From the NCBI RefSeq assembly GCF_011386835.1, contig NC_088791.1, forward strand, positions 26,014,998 through 26,078,997: a stretch of DNA of 64,000 nt, written 5' to 3'. This document shows, piece after piece, positions 24,029-35,681 of this stretch. The number at the start of each line of letters is the position of its first letter. The first letter of the stretch is position 1. The position numbers and the translations under genes were made by a program. The DNA comes from Chrysemys picta bellii (taxonomy: Eukaryota > Chordata > Testudines > Emydidae). The notes beneath the pieces are model-generated. The model had not been told where the DNA came from and did no database searches. It saw nothing but the letters and a program-made list of their open reading frames with translations.

Positions 24029-27000
24029 GTCATATCTTTTCTAAACTGAACGGTCCCAGTATTGTTAATCTCTCCTTGTATGAAAGCTGTTCCATATCCC
24101 TAATCATTTTTGATGCCCTTCTCTGCACCTTTTCCAATTATAATATATGGTATAGACTAGAACTGCATGCAGTATTCAAGGTATGGGCATACTATATGGA
24201 TTTATATGGTGGTATTATGATATTTTCTGTCTTATTATCTATCCCTTTCCAAATGGTTCCTAACATTGTTAGCTTTTTTGACTGCTGCTGTACACTGAGC
24301 AGATGTTTTCAGAGAACTATCCATGATGAATCCAAGATCTTTCTCAAGTGGTAACAGCTAAATTAAAACTCCATCATTTTTTATGTACAGTTGGGATTAA
24401 GTTTTCCAATGTGCAATTCTTTGCACTTACCAACAATGAATATCATCTGCCATTTTGTTGCCTAATCACCCAGTTGTGTGAGATGCCTTTGTATCTCTTA
24501 GCAATCAGCTTTGGACTTAACTATTTATGTACGGTTATCTAGGGAGGTGGTGGAATCTCCTTCCTTAGAAGTTTTTAAGGGCCGGCTTGACGAAGCCCTG
24601 GCTGGGATGATTTAGTTGGGGATTGGTCCTGCTTTGAGCAAGGGGTTGGACTAGATGACCTCCTGAGGTCCCTTCCAACCCTGATATTCTATGATTCTAT
24701 GATAATTTTGTATCATCTGCAAATTTTGCCACCTCATTGTTCACCTCTTTTTCCAGATTATTTATAAATAAGTAAAACTGCACAGGTCCCAGTACATATC
24801 TTTGGGGAACCCTTCTATTTACTTTTCTCCATTGTGAAAACTGACAATTTATTCCTACCTTTTGTTTTCTATCTTTTAACCAGTTACTAATCCATGCGAG
24901 GACCTTCCCTCTTGTGCCATGACTCCTTACTTTGCTTAAGAGCCTTTGGTATAAGACCTTGTCAAAGGCTTTCTGAAAGTCCAAGTACACTATTTCAACT
25001 GGATCACCCTTGACCACATGCTTGTTAACACACTTGAAGAATTCTAATCTATTGGTGAGGCATGGTTTCCCTCTACAAAAGCCATGTTGACTCTCCAACC
25101 TATCGTGTTCATCCTATGTATCCAATTCTATTCTTTACTACAGTGTCAACCAATTTGCTTTGTATTGAAGTTAGGCTTACTGGCCTGTAACTGCCAGGAC
25201 TGCCTCTGGAACTTTTTTAAAAAAATCAGCATCTCATTAGTTATTCACCAATCATCTGATACAGAAGATGATTTAAGTAACAGTTTACATACCACAGTTA
25301 GTTGTGCAATTTCATATCCGAGTTCCTTCAGAACTCTTGGGTAAATACCATCTGGTTCTGGGATCTTATTACTGTTTCATTTTTCAATTTGTTCCAAAAC
25401 ATCCTCTACTGACACCTCAATCTGGGACAATTCCTTAGATCTGTCACCTAAAAAGAATGGCTCAGATGTACGAATCTCCCTCACATCCTCTGTAGAATTT
25501 ACTTAGCTTCTCTGCAACAGATTTTTCTTCCTTGAGTGCTCCTTTAGCACCTTGATCACTCAGTGGAACCACTGATTGCTTGGCAGTCTTCCTGCTTCTG
25601 ATGTATTTTTAAAAAATTGCTGTTAGTTTTTGTGCCTTTTGCTATTTGCTCTTCAAATTCTTTTTTGGCATGCCTAATTATACTTTTACACTTGACTAGC
25701 CAGAGTTTATGCTTTTTTCTATTTTCCTCACTAGGATTTGACTTCCAATTTTTAAAGAATGCCTTTTTACCTCTGTCTCTTTTACTCTGTTGTTTAGACA
25801 TAATGGCACTTTTTTAGTCCTCTTTTTTTATTTGGGGTATAGATTTAGTTTGAGCCTCTATTATGGTGTTTTTAAATAGTTTCCATGCTGCTTGCAGGCA
25901 TTTCACTCTTGCGACTGTTCCTTTTAATTTCTGTTTAACTAGCTTCCTCAATTTTGTTCTCCTTTTTGAAGTTAAATGCTACTATAGAGGGTTTCTTTGG
26001 TATTTTCCCCCCTATAGGATGTTAAATTTAATTACATTATGGTCACTATTACTGAGCAGTTCAGTTATATTCCCCTCTTGGACCACATCCTGTGATCCAC
26101 TTAGAACTAAATCAACAACTGCCCCTCCCCTTGTGGGTTCCAGGACTAGCTGCTCCAAGAAGCAGTCTTTAATGGTATTTAGAAATTTTAACTCTGCATC
26201 TCTTCCTAAGGTAACATATACCCAGTCAATATGGGGCTGGCTCAAATTCCATATTGATATTGGGTTTTTTGTTTTTTAGCCTCTTTAATCTGCCCGAGCA
26301 TTTCACAATAACCATCGCCATCCTGGTCAGGTGGTCAGTAATATATTCCTACTACTATATTCTTATTATTCAAGCATGGAATTTCTATCCACAGAGATTC
26401 TATGTTACAATTTGATTAATTTAAGATTTTTACTGTATTTGACTATATACTTTCTTTAAAATGCCACACACCCATGAACGCAACCTACTCTGTCATTCCT
26501 ATATATTTTGTATTACTATGTCCATTGATTATCATCATTCCACCAAGTTTCAGTGATATCTATTATATCAATATCCTCATTTAATATCAGGCACTCAAGT
26601 TCACCCATCTTAGTGTTTAGACTTATAGCACTTGTATGCAAACACTTATAAAATGAGTCAGTATTTCGTTGTGATGTAACTGAATGGGACTGTTTTTTGT
26701 TCAGCTGTTTCTCTTCAATTCCTACCTGTACATTATTAACTTCTATTCTATCTTCTTTACTAATATATAGAGTTCCCCCCTTTAGCAAATTCATTCCTAT
26801 GGGATGTTTCCACCCAAACTGCATGCTCTTCCACATCTGTTGGCTTTCCCCCAGCCCTTAGTTTAAAAACTTTTCCACAACCTTTTAAATTTTACATGCC
26901 AGCAATCTGATTCCATTTTGGTTTAGGTGGAGCCCGTCCTTCCTGTATAGGCCCTTCCTTTCCCAAAAGATTCCCCAATTCCTAATAAGCCTAAATTCCT

Positions 27001-27225
27001 CCTCCCAATACCATTGTCTCATCCACGCATTGAGACCCCGCAGTTCTGCCTGCCTGACTGACCCTGCTTGTGGAACTGGAAACATTTCATAGGATGCTAC
27101 CATGGAGGACCTGGATTTTAATCTCTTACTTAACAGCCTAAATTTGGCCTCCAAGCCCTATGTCATTGTTACCTACATGTACCATGACCACGGGCTCTTC
27201 CCCAGCACTGCATATAAGATACTGC
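24010..27225 (-). mobile_element. CR1 LINE, 5'-truncated, decayed
   Basis: Minus-strand CR1 of about 3.2 kb. In its own 5'-to-3' order: an ORF1 esterase-like end (LYRKDGLHLNQNGIRLLA, about 26890-26970), an endonuclease start (NEDIDIIDITETWWND, about 26530-26590), an endonuclease end (ELLSNSDHNVIKFNI, about 26015-26060), a basic linker (KKEFEEQIAKGT), then the reverse transcriptase (VYLDFQKAFDKV near 24985, FADDTKLS at 24697-24725) and a C-terminal region down to about 24010. Many stops and frameshifts interrupt it. The RT catalytic box reads FADD, as in other CR1. A second CR1 tail in + orientation interrupts it at 24540-24700. Confidence 0.9.
24540..24700 (+). mobile_element. CR1 3' tail nested inside the antisense CR1
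   Basis: GGAGGTGGTGGAATCTCCTT, AAGGGGTTGGACTAGATGAC and a terminal ATTCTATG repeat mark a + strand CR1 3' end. The host CR1 resumes on both sides in the opposite orientation, so this is a later insertion. Confidence 0.85.
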
Positions 27226-27904
27226 AGCATTAGTTATATACATACATCAAATACTGTAGCATAATTACTTGAGGCTTATAAGTATTAACTTGATAATAAT
27301 TGTACTTTGGGCTCATAAACAGAAACCAACCTTCGAGTTATCATCTAGTTTTTAAGGGGAGACTAGTTCCCAAGTATCAAAACTCTAGTGGAATCCCTAG
27401 CTTCATTAATTATACCTACTGTTGCAGGAGATTGTGTCAAGTTTGCGAACTAAAGCTTTGGAACTATTTAAAAACTAAACTTCTATATAGTACCAATGAC
27501 TGCACTAGCTCCTTTTACTTGCTCTGCAGGGGAAATGGCCAGTGGAGCTGCATAAGGACATTCCCAATAGCTAAACCGCAATCCATGCTTGTCCCCCAAA
27601 TTGCATTGCACAGCAGCCTCCACAGAACTAAATTCAGTGACATGAATGGGTGTGGCTCCTACTTACAAGCTCCTCACATCCTGCCCCCAGTACAATGGAA
27701 CCACAATATTAAGCTACTAATGAGGCCTTCCACAAATATGGATGAAGAGACAGGATCTAGATTCCCAGCATGAACAGGCTAGAGACAATTTACTGAAAAT
27801 GTTCACTCAAATTGTATTATTCATTGTAAATAGAGATCATACTTGATATACAAAATAAGATATATTATTAAATATCAGGCAATTACAATTGTTGCCCCCT
27901 TTCA

Positions 27905-28160
27905 CCCAAGCAGTTAGCCATTAGTCAGAGTCTTGTGGGTTTTTTCCATTAAGAGGAGAAGTTAATGAAACAGTCAAGTATTTTGTTGACACAATCCTGT
28001 TTATTTACAAAGAATGTAGATAAAGTCCTGTTTCCTTGAACATGGCTGGAATCAAACAACACAGTACAGTTTCCTTGCTCAATATTCTTATTCTTTTTCC
28101 AGCCACTACTCTATCCAAAAAGTTCTCTCTGTCTTATAGCTTTCTCTCAGGGTCATGCTA
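27905..28160. repeat. Unclassified dispersed repeat, second copy of the 9.1-kb family
   Basis: Collinear with 9080-9340 over AGTCTTGTGGGTT, CCTGTTTATTTACAAAGAAT and CAGTTTCCTTGCT. Perhaps LTR-derived. Confidence 0.5.
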
Positions 28161-28179
28161 CAAGTGCTTCTCTGAGGGC

Positions 28180-28570
28180 TTGTCTTCACTGTAACAGTAG
28201 CTTAAGTTAGTACACTCGAGTTAGACTATGTCTACACTAGACATTTTACAGTGGCACAGTTGTACCACAGCAGATGCACCACTGTAAGGTCTCCCGTGTA
28301 GCTGCTCTATGGTGACTGGAGAGAGCTCTCCAATCGACATAAATAAAACACCCCCAATGAGCAGCAGTAGCTATGTCAGCGGGAGAGCATCTCCTGCCAA
28401 CATAGCACTGTCCACACCGGCACTTCTGTCAGTGTAACTTACATCGCTCAGGAGGGTGGTTTTTTTCACACCCCTTATTGACAAAAGTTTTACAGACAAA
28501 AGTGCTAGTGAGTACTTCACTCGAAATAGCCTCGCATGCGTGACAGCAACCACATGTCAAAACAACATTG
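28180..28570. repeat. Turtle MITE with GTCTACACTAG end
   Basis: Contains ACTATGTCTACACTAGACAT, CACTGTAAGGTCTCCCGTGT, GAGAGCTCTCCAATC, AGCGGGAGAGCATCTCCTGC and AGCACTGTCCACACCGGCAC, a block common in turtle introns. Internal near-palindromes suggest a non-autonomous DNA transposon. I did not find a clean target duplication. Confidence 0.55.
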
Positions 28571-29269
28571 GATTTACACAGAGTGATTTGATTAGCAATG
28601 CAGAGTGATTGGATTAATTACTGATGGGTTGTAACATGAGCTGTTATATGTACAAGAAAAAGATATATTATTTAAGATTTTGTTGTTCTTTTAAGGACAT
28701 TGATGTAAAAGGAAAGATTCAGCTACGGTTGTACAAAACTAAATCACTTAAAATGCAAGTGCTGACTACTAAATTCAGGAGTTACTTACATCAGTCTACT
28801 CCCAGAGGCTTCAGGACACCTCCAAACACGTATACTCTATGAGCTTCTAAAGGCAAAGTAATCTTCACTGTAAATACTAAGTTTCATTATTATATCTCAG
28901 CAGCACCCTCATTCACTTTTTTTTATTGAGGCTATACAGTACCCTTTATTTCCTCTCAGATATAAAAATTATAAATATAAAATGACCCAAGAGGCTTGAG
29001 AGGCTCAGAGGTTCCTCCCAAGTTGGTTTGGGCTCCATAGCATTTCACAGTCCCTTAATCATAGCAACAATACCTGGACATATAGCTGTGACCCTGACTT
29101 CAGTTACTGATGGGCTCTAAGATACCATATGATCATCGGCAAGTAATTTATAGTGCAGTACTGTCCCAGTCAGCGATTGGTTACTCATTGTTTGTGCCAG
29201 GCACTGTATACAGATATACAATCAATAAATAAATAAAGGATGTGAAAAGAACATTAAGATTGCCAAGTT

Positions 29270-30230
29270 AAGCACTCAAAAGTTAGGAAATGCAAAACTT
29301 AAGGGTGCCTGTCCATTTCCATCATGATTAAGGGTATGTTTTATTCACGGGTATTTTTAGTAAGAGTCATGGACAGGTTACGGGCAGTAAACAAAAACTC
29401 ACGACCCATGACCTGTCCATGACTTGTACTATATACCCCTGAATAAATCTTGGGGGGAGGAAGGGGTGGCCCAGGGGTGCCACAGGTACTCGGGCATGGG
29501 GGGTGGCCCGGGGGGCACTGTGGGTGCTGGGGGGGATGGGCAGTGGCATGCGGCATGGGACCTCCATTGGTGCTGGGGGGGCAGATGGCAGCACACAGGC
29601 TGGGACCCCTGTTGGTGCAGGGGGTGCAGGTTGGCGGGGATGGCAGGCTCACTACCTGGCTCCACGCGTCCCCAGAAGCTGCGACAACCCCCTCCCTCAG
29701 CTCCTAGGCAGAGGTGGGACCAGGCAGCTCTGCGCGCTGCCTCTGCCTCAAGCACTGGCTCCGCAGCTCCCATTGGCCGGGTACCGCAGCCAATGGGAGC
29801 TGCGGGGGTGGTGCCTGCAGTCCAAGGCAGCGCGCAGATCTGCCTGGCCGTGCCTCCGGAGCTGAGGGAGGGGGATGTTGCTGCTTCCAGGGAGCCCCCG
29901 AGGTAAGAGCCGCCTAGAGCCCTTACCCCCTCCTGTGCCCCACCCCCCCCGCCCTGAGCCCCCTCCCACACCCAAACTCCTGCTGCTGCTGAGGGAGGTG
30001 GGCGTGATGGCCCAAGACTGCCCCAACAGTGGCCGGTGCAGCTGGCGCAGGGGCTGCCTGAGCAGCTCAGGCAGCCCCTGGGCCAACCGCACTGGCCACT
30101 GCAGAAGTCATGGATGTCCCGGAAAGTCACGGAATCTGTGACCTCCGTGACAAACTTGCATTCTTAATCATGACACAATCTTTAATTACAAGATCACATA
30201 CTAATTTTTCCACACTGCATGGATATTTAT
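29270..30230. repeat. Unclassified dispersed repeat, copy 3, split by an insertion
   Basis: The left piece has CTCAAAAGTTAGGAAATGCA. The right piece resumes near 30180 with TTTAATTACAAGATCACATA. Copies 1 and 2 have no such interruption, so 29325-30175 was inserted into an existing copy. Confidence 0.55.
29325..30175. mobile_element. GC-rich non-autonomous element of about 850 bp
   Basis: Ends are imperfect inverted repeats (CATGATTAAGGG on the left, CATTCTTAATCATG on the right). Near the ends are the self-complementary runs CATGGACAGGTTACGGGC / CATGACCTGTCCATGAC and GGAAAGTCACGGAATCTGTG. The centre is GC-rich with G runs and a CCAAT hairpin (CTCCCATTGGC ... GCCAATGGGAG, about 29770-29800) plus GAGGTAAG near 29900. 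Long frames across it are artefacts of composition. Confidence 0.65.
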
Positions 30231-30364
30231 TCAGTACTCACTGTAACCTTAGACCATATGCCATCCAAACCCTACACTGAATACAGAACTAATAATTTCC
30301 TTCTGGGCATTTCTATGGTGCTGTCACCATAGTATCCAAGTACTTCAGAAACATAAATTTATTA

Positions 30365-30690
30365 ATGTTCACAATACCCCTGTGAGTATAGGTGGCATTT
30401 TTATCCCTGTTTTACAGATGTGGAGCTGATTAAAGCCCAAATTGTCAAAAATGTCCACTAATTTTGGGTGTCCAACTCAAGTCACCTAGGACCTCATTTT
30501 TCAGAGTACCTAGCACTTTAAAGAGTTGCTCCAGTTGACTTCCATTGCAGTTGTGAGTGCTCCGCACTTCCGCAAATCAAAAGAACATGCAATTAGTGGC
30601 CATCACTGAAAATATTGGTTTACTGCAACTTGCCTAGCATCACACAGGAACTCTGATGCAGAGGAAGAAACAGAATCCATTTTCCAGGCC
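30365..30690 (+). repeat. MIR-like and palindromic relics
   Basis: ACCCCTGTGAGTATAGGTGG followed by TTTTACAGATGTGGAGCTGA is typical of an old SINE/LINE relic; CTAGCATCACACAGGAACTC near 30630 fits its end. The stretch between (30450-30600) resembles the CTGAGCACC-type sauropsid repeat. Confidence 0.45.
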
Positions 30691-31988
30691 AGCATTCAAC
30701 TTCCTTAAACAGAAGATCATCCTTTCTCTTTCTGTAATCCCCTCCTTAATTGATTACACACCTTCCAAATTCCTCAACAAGAGAGACCAAGGTGCTATGG
30801 ACAACAGCTTCATTCACTACACAGTCCTGATTTCTAGCTCTTCACAATAGACAAAAGCACATTCAATTTCCAATTCCCTAACTGAAGCTCCTCAGTTTGG
30901 GTGGGGACTGTGTGCTCAATTTTATTTTGATCCCCCAGTAGATGCTCCTGCAACAGAGGCCAAAATTACCTTACTCACTATAAATTTGAAAGATGGCAAC
31001 TAAGTGTTATACAGACATAGGTGGGCAGGGGAAATTCAAAAATCAAAAGAAAGACCAAGAAACAAAATTTTATATTTTTATCATCATGATTTTTGAGGAT
31101 CACTCATGATTTTTGCACTTTTGCAGTTAGGAATATTATTCATGGCCAGATTCAATTTTTTAAAATCCGTTCAGTTAGTTTTTGTTCTGCTGAAGCCCAC
31201 CTTAGCCTCAAAACGTTTTCATGGTCTTTTGGGGGTTTCCATATATAACAGATATGGCAGTTTCCTGCTTATCCTTGGAAGACTTTACTGAATTAAGTTT
31301 AAGTATCTTGGTAGGCCATGAGGGGGAATGCAGGTGCAGTTGCCCTGCACTGTGGCAACATAGAGCACCATAGCGAGAAATATTTAAACAGGCACTAAGG
31401 AAGTTACTGTTTTATTTTGCATTATTGGCAGGCATGCATGGTTATAATTTTTCTTACAGTGTCCTAAACATAAAAAACTGGACAAGTCTTCATTAGTGTG
31501 TTCCCTGCCTCCATTTTTAACCCTTCGATGCTGGAAATGAAGATTTCCCAGACATTGAATATTGTGACTTCAACTTTAAATGATAATACATCATCACAAT
31601 ATTGTGTACATCTGAGTTTTGTTATAATTACCTCAGTGCAGTTGGGTTCTGGCATGTACATTTAAGCACAAGTTTGCATTCCAGCCTCATTTGTCAAACT
31701 ATACTCACAGTATCTCCAACATAATAAAAGTTATTCTATACATCTCTAATACTGCTAAGCTAAAAGGCTATTATAGTGCCTAGAAACTGAGAGTAGTGGA
31801 GAAAAGCAATTTAAAGGAGCCTACTGATCCCAAATTCATTATGCTTTGTCATGGCTGGAGTTGTAGGGAAGCTCATATGCTGCAAAGCAGAAAAAAAACT
31901 AGTGATAGAGTGAGGCATCTGATAAAAGAAAAAGATGCAAGTGAGAGAGAAATGAAGAGACAGAACTAAAAAATATTAAAATACTTAC

Positions 31989-32124
31989 TAATACTTTTAA
32001 AGCTTGGCCAGTGAAGAGAAGAACAACCACGAAGATTCAAACGTACCACATAAGGACGCCATTTCTTCAGAATATTTATTAGTGTTTTGTCCTGCATCTT
32101 GTGCTTTACTGAAGAAAAATCAAT
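31989..32124 (-). CDS. FBXL13: FBXL13 internal exon, post-F-box linker and first LRR (136 bp)
   Basis: Minus-strand exon with acceptor TTTAATTTGTTTAG before 32124 and donor GTAAGT after 31989. It starts in phase 0 with IDFSSVKHKMQDK and continues through LKKWRPYVVRLNLRGCSSL. This corresponds to the FBXL13 stretch IDFSSVKNVIPDK and the following WRLNVLRLNFRGC. A second CAG lies 16 bases inside the exon (TTCTTCAG); using it would drop the conserved IDFSS and break phase with the preceding exon, so the upstream acceptor was chosen. The exon ends one base into a codon, which is completed by the exon at 305-357. FBXL13 is an F-box/LRR protein also known as DRC6, a subunit of the nexin-dynein regulatory complex of motile cilia. 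Confidence 0.92.
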
Positions 32125-32591
32125 CTAAACAAATTAAACAATTCAGTTATCAGATATCAAAGATGTTATACATACAAAATAGACAAAATTATTAAAAGTA
32201 CTAAGTGTTAGAAATTTGTACAATCTAAGACTTTGACCATGCAAATGTTGAAACACATTCTCAGCTTTACATACAAGTAGTCTAGTACAGTTTATTAAGA
32301 ATACTCACATGCATGAAGTTAAATATGCGCATAAGTGTTTGCAGGATTGAGGCCTAAACTTTATTATGCCCAGGCTGGCATACTGACCAATCCACAAGGA
32401 GGACACATATATAAGTGACCACAAAGAAAAAATTAACTATTGGCTTTTCCCATTTTTGATTTTTCCTTTATGGTGTCTAAAGACCTAAATTATTGTAAAC
32501 CATTTTTTTAAGATTAATTTTTAACCTTAGATATATCAGGAATATAAAGTTTTGTCTTCCCTCTTTTGCTGAATGATTAGAGACCTGGACT

Positions 32592-33047
32592 CAGGGGTGA
32601 AAGTAATTTAAAGGACTTACCGGTACGCCGGAGTCCTGAGCACGGGGTGGGGACTCAACTGGAAGGGGTGGGGTCTCAACCGGAAGAGCGGGGGCAGTAG
32701 CAGCGGCTGGGAGCCCCGGGCCCTTTAAATCACGGCAGGAGCAGTAGGTGCGGCGGCGGCCGGGAGCCCCAGGGCTCCAGCAGCAGGGCTCTGGGCTCCG
32801 GGTGTCGCTACCGCAGCGGAGCCCCTGGCCCTTTAAATTGCGGTCAGAGTCCCGCTGCCAGAGCCCCAGGGCTCCGACAGCGGGGCCCTGCAGAAATTTA
32901 AAGGGCCCAGGGCTCCGGCTGCTGCCAGGAGCCCCAAGCCCTTTAAATCGCTGACCTGGGGAAGCTGCCCCTTGCCAGTGCAGTTGGCGGTGTACCGGCT
33001 CTTGCCAGTACGCTGTACCGGACCGGACCAGCTTACTTTCACCTCTG
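32592..33047 (-). mobile_element. hAT-type element, CAGRGGTGAAAGTAA family, copy 1
   Basis: Ends CAGGGGTGAAAGTAA and TTACTTTCACCTCTG. Flanked by CCTGGACT / CCTGGACC (8 bp, one mismatch). The interior has repeated GC-rich units with CCCTTTAAAT motifs. It is in the opposite orientation to copy 2 (35939-36452). No coding capacity. Confidence 0.88.
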
Positions 33048-33659
33048 CCTGGACCCAAGTTAAGCTAAAGAACTAGGCATGGGTGGATCTTTAATCTTCC
33101 TTCCCTCCCACTCCCTGCAGAGTTAAAACTCTGAGTTAAATATGTGTTAACAAAAAAAAATGAGAAAATAGTTTCAAACAGTCTGACTAAGGAGTCTTCT
33201 AGGAAACATGGGAAAGTCAAGTCCAGACATTTCTAACAACAAAAACCATCTAACAATCCCTCCTTTTTTAAGATAAAAAATGAATATTCAAGCCTTCTTT
33301 AAACTTGTTCTTCATAAAAAGACAAGAAAGATCACAAACATATCTTTCCTTTGTAGGTCACCTTTAAAAGGGTAACTTATGTTACATCCACCGTACTAAA
33401 TCTATCCATTTTACATTTTATGCCATATGTGCTCTACTTCAATCATTATGAAGAGCAATCACCATTATTTTAATTCAGAAGGAGGGTAAGAGTAGGTTAG
33501 TGATTAGAGCACACGATTGGGAGTCTCATGGAGGGCCTGGTGGTTCTTATACTGAAGTCAACGAAGTTTTGCCACTGACTTCATTAAGAGTAGGATTTCA
33601 CCCTAAGTGATCATGCTCAAGTCACTTAATTTTTCTGTGCATCATTATAAAGATAAAAG

Positions 33660-34545
33660 CTACCATGTACATGGCAGAGGGGCACTGCTGGCACATGATG
33701 GCATATATCACATTGATAGATGTCCCTCTGCCATGTACATTGGCCAAACCAGACACTCTCTGCACAAAAGAATAAATGGACACAAATCTGACATCAGGAA
33801 TCATAACATTCAAAAACCAGTAGGAGTACACTTCAACCTCTCTGGTCACTCAGTAACAGACTTAAAGGTGGCAATTTTGCAACAGAAAAGCTTCAAAAAC
33901 AGACTCCAATTAGAAACTGCTGAACTAGAATTAATTTGCAAACTAGATACCATTAACTTGGGCTTGAATAGAGATTGGGAGTGGCTGGATCATTACACAA
34001 ATTGAAACTATTTCCCCATGTTAAGTATCCTCACACCTTCTTGTCAACTGTCTGAAATGGGCCATCTTGATTATCACTACAAAAGTTTTTTTCCTCCTGC
34101 TGATAATAGCTCATCTTAATTAATTAGTCTCTTAGAGTTGGTATGGCAACTTATACCTTTTCATGTTCTCTGTATGTATACATATCTTCTTACTACACAG
34201 GCGAGTCTCATCTTATGCCGGGGTTATGTCAGCGCATAAAGCGAAAATCGCGTATAGTCAAAATTACACTGAGTGTAATGGCGGGCGGAATCACCCGCAC
34301 TACAGGTATAGTATTTAAATTGTTATTTTTCTCCTTTTTTTTGTTTTTGTTTTTGTTTTTCCCAACTGCACAACGCTGAATTCGCGCATGTTAAATGCTC
34401 GCCTGTATGTTCCATTCTATGCATCTGATGAAGTGGGCTGTAGCCCACGAAAGCTTATGCTCAAATAATTTGTTAGTCTCTAAGGTGCCACAAGTACTCC
34501 TGTTCTTTTTGCACATACAGACTAACATGGCTGCTATTCTGAAAT
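33660..34545 (+). mobile_element. Penelope-like element with GIY-YIG endonuclease domain
   Basis: The frame from about 33720 encodes CPSAMYIGQTRHSLHKRING, then PVGVHFNLSGHSVTDLKVAI, ELELICKLDTINLGLN and RDWEWLDHYTN. This is the C-terminal GIY-YIG-type endonuclease of Penelope-like retroelements (Y-I-G-Q-T-x-x-S-L-x-x-R-x-x-x-H, closing G-L-N). The 3' tail (34405-34545) is the same as the short copies elsewhere, separated by a small nested element at about 34195-34402. At the left end about 75 bases (33662-33735) are inverted relative to the rest. The reverse transcriptase is missing. Confidence 0.88.
34195..34402. mobile_element. Small MITE-like element nested in the Penelope copy
   Basis: Bounded by AGGCGAGTCTCAT and AATGCTCGCCT, which are inverted. 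The interior has GCGCATAAAGCGAAAATCGC and a T/G-rich TTTTTGTTTTTG run. The Penelope tail resumes at once on the right. Superfamily undetermined. Confidence 0.65.
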
Positions 34546-35681
34546 CCATTACTACAGAAGTGCTTACTGCTCTTATGTTCAGAAGCGATCTGTGAGACCT
34601 CCTAATATTTCCGATACTGAGAAATAGTTTCACTAAAATTCATTCTCTTCTTCCTACAGTACTTATTACCTTGCACAAAGAAGAGATGCTAATGATGACT
34701 GCTTCTTTCTTAACTTTTTGATAGTTTGATAAGATTAGACAAAATGATATATACACATTACAAACAGATTATCCACACGTATGTATTTTTTTCAGACAGG
34801 AATACCCTTTGAAATAAATAACCTGATGTTCCTGAAATAACTAGAAGGTTCAGAATTTTGTGAGACAGAGTACATGTGACTTTAGAGTTTATTACGAATC
34901 TCTTTTGCAGTTTCCAGAATGGAGTAAGTGTTGTTTTTACTGAAAAATAATAAAATCTATCTTCAGAGTTTCTGTTATTACTGTCAGTGTTCTAGCGGCA
35001 GATAAGCAAAACTTTAAATTGTAATTTTAATCTAATGTTCAATAACAATAAACAAAACATAATACACCATGTTCATAACTTGACCATTCTTTTAGTTATG
35101 AGAGCAAAATACTTGATATATTTTATTATTATTTGGATTTTAGCCTTCAGTTTCTGGATTACTATTTTGGATTTCAGTGTTTAGTTTCCTTACATCATAC
35201 TTAATTATATTTCGATAGTCAGTAGTAGTTGACTATTCCTGATCTTAAAATGACAAATGTATAGATCATGTCCTGAATGTAAGAAATTCAGACACAAACT
35301 CACTGAATGAATACAAATTGTGTAAGGAAGTATAAGGATCTGATATTTTTATATCTACAATGAATTCAAGTTGTAAATATATACATAGTGTCTGATTCTC
35401 CTTTCACTTACACCAGTTTTATAGTGATGTAACACAATTGATTCACTGGATTTACTCCTAATTTATATTTATATAATTGAGAAGAGAGGTGAAATCCTGG
35501 GTACTTTGAAATTAAAAGGAATTTTGCCATTTAATTCAGTGGCATCAGGATTTCACCCCAGGTCCTTATAATTTTTAAAAAAGTAACCTACTAGCTTGGT
35601 TTATCCTCTTTTTTTTTCAAGAAAGTTGAAGTAAAACATTAAACCTCTTATTATGTCATAGTTGCAAGTAGTCTTACTTAC

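Larger units (their letters stand above)
358..31988 (-). other. FBXL13: FBXL13 intron hosting LRRC17
   Basis: This 31.6-kb interval lies between two FBXL13 exons that join in phase. It carries the complete LRRC17 coding sequence on the opposite strand plus many mobile elements listed separately. Stretches with no gene and no element that I could identify firmly include 500-2960, 3200-4720, 8430-9080, 9560-11510, 16150-19300, 20950-21920 and 30240-31980. Most of these are AT-rich unique-looking intron sequence, except 2340-2900, 3370-4180 and 21180-21480, which are GC-rich and look like decayed repeats of unknown class. Confidence 0.85.

Noticed and set aside
29341..30141. Overlapping frames up to 233 codons
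   Set aside because: They are open in several frames on both strands at once because of G/C runs in a non-coding element.
32093..32108. Alternative FBXL13 acceptor TTCTTCAG inside the 31989-32124 exon
   Set aside because: It would delete the conserved IDFSS and break phase with the preceding exon, which ends at a codon boundary.
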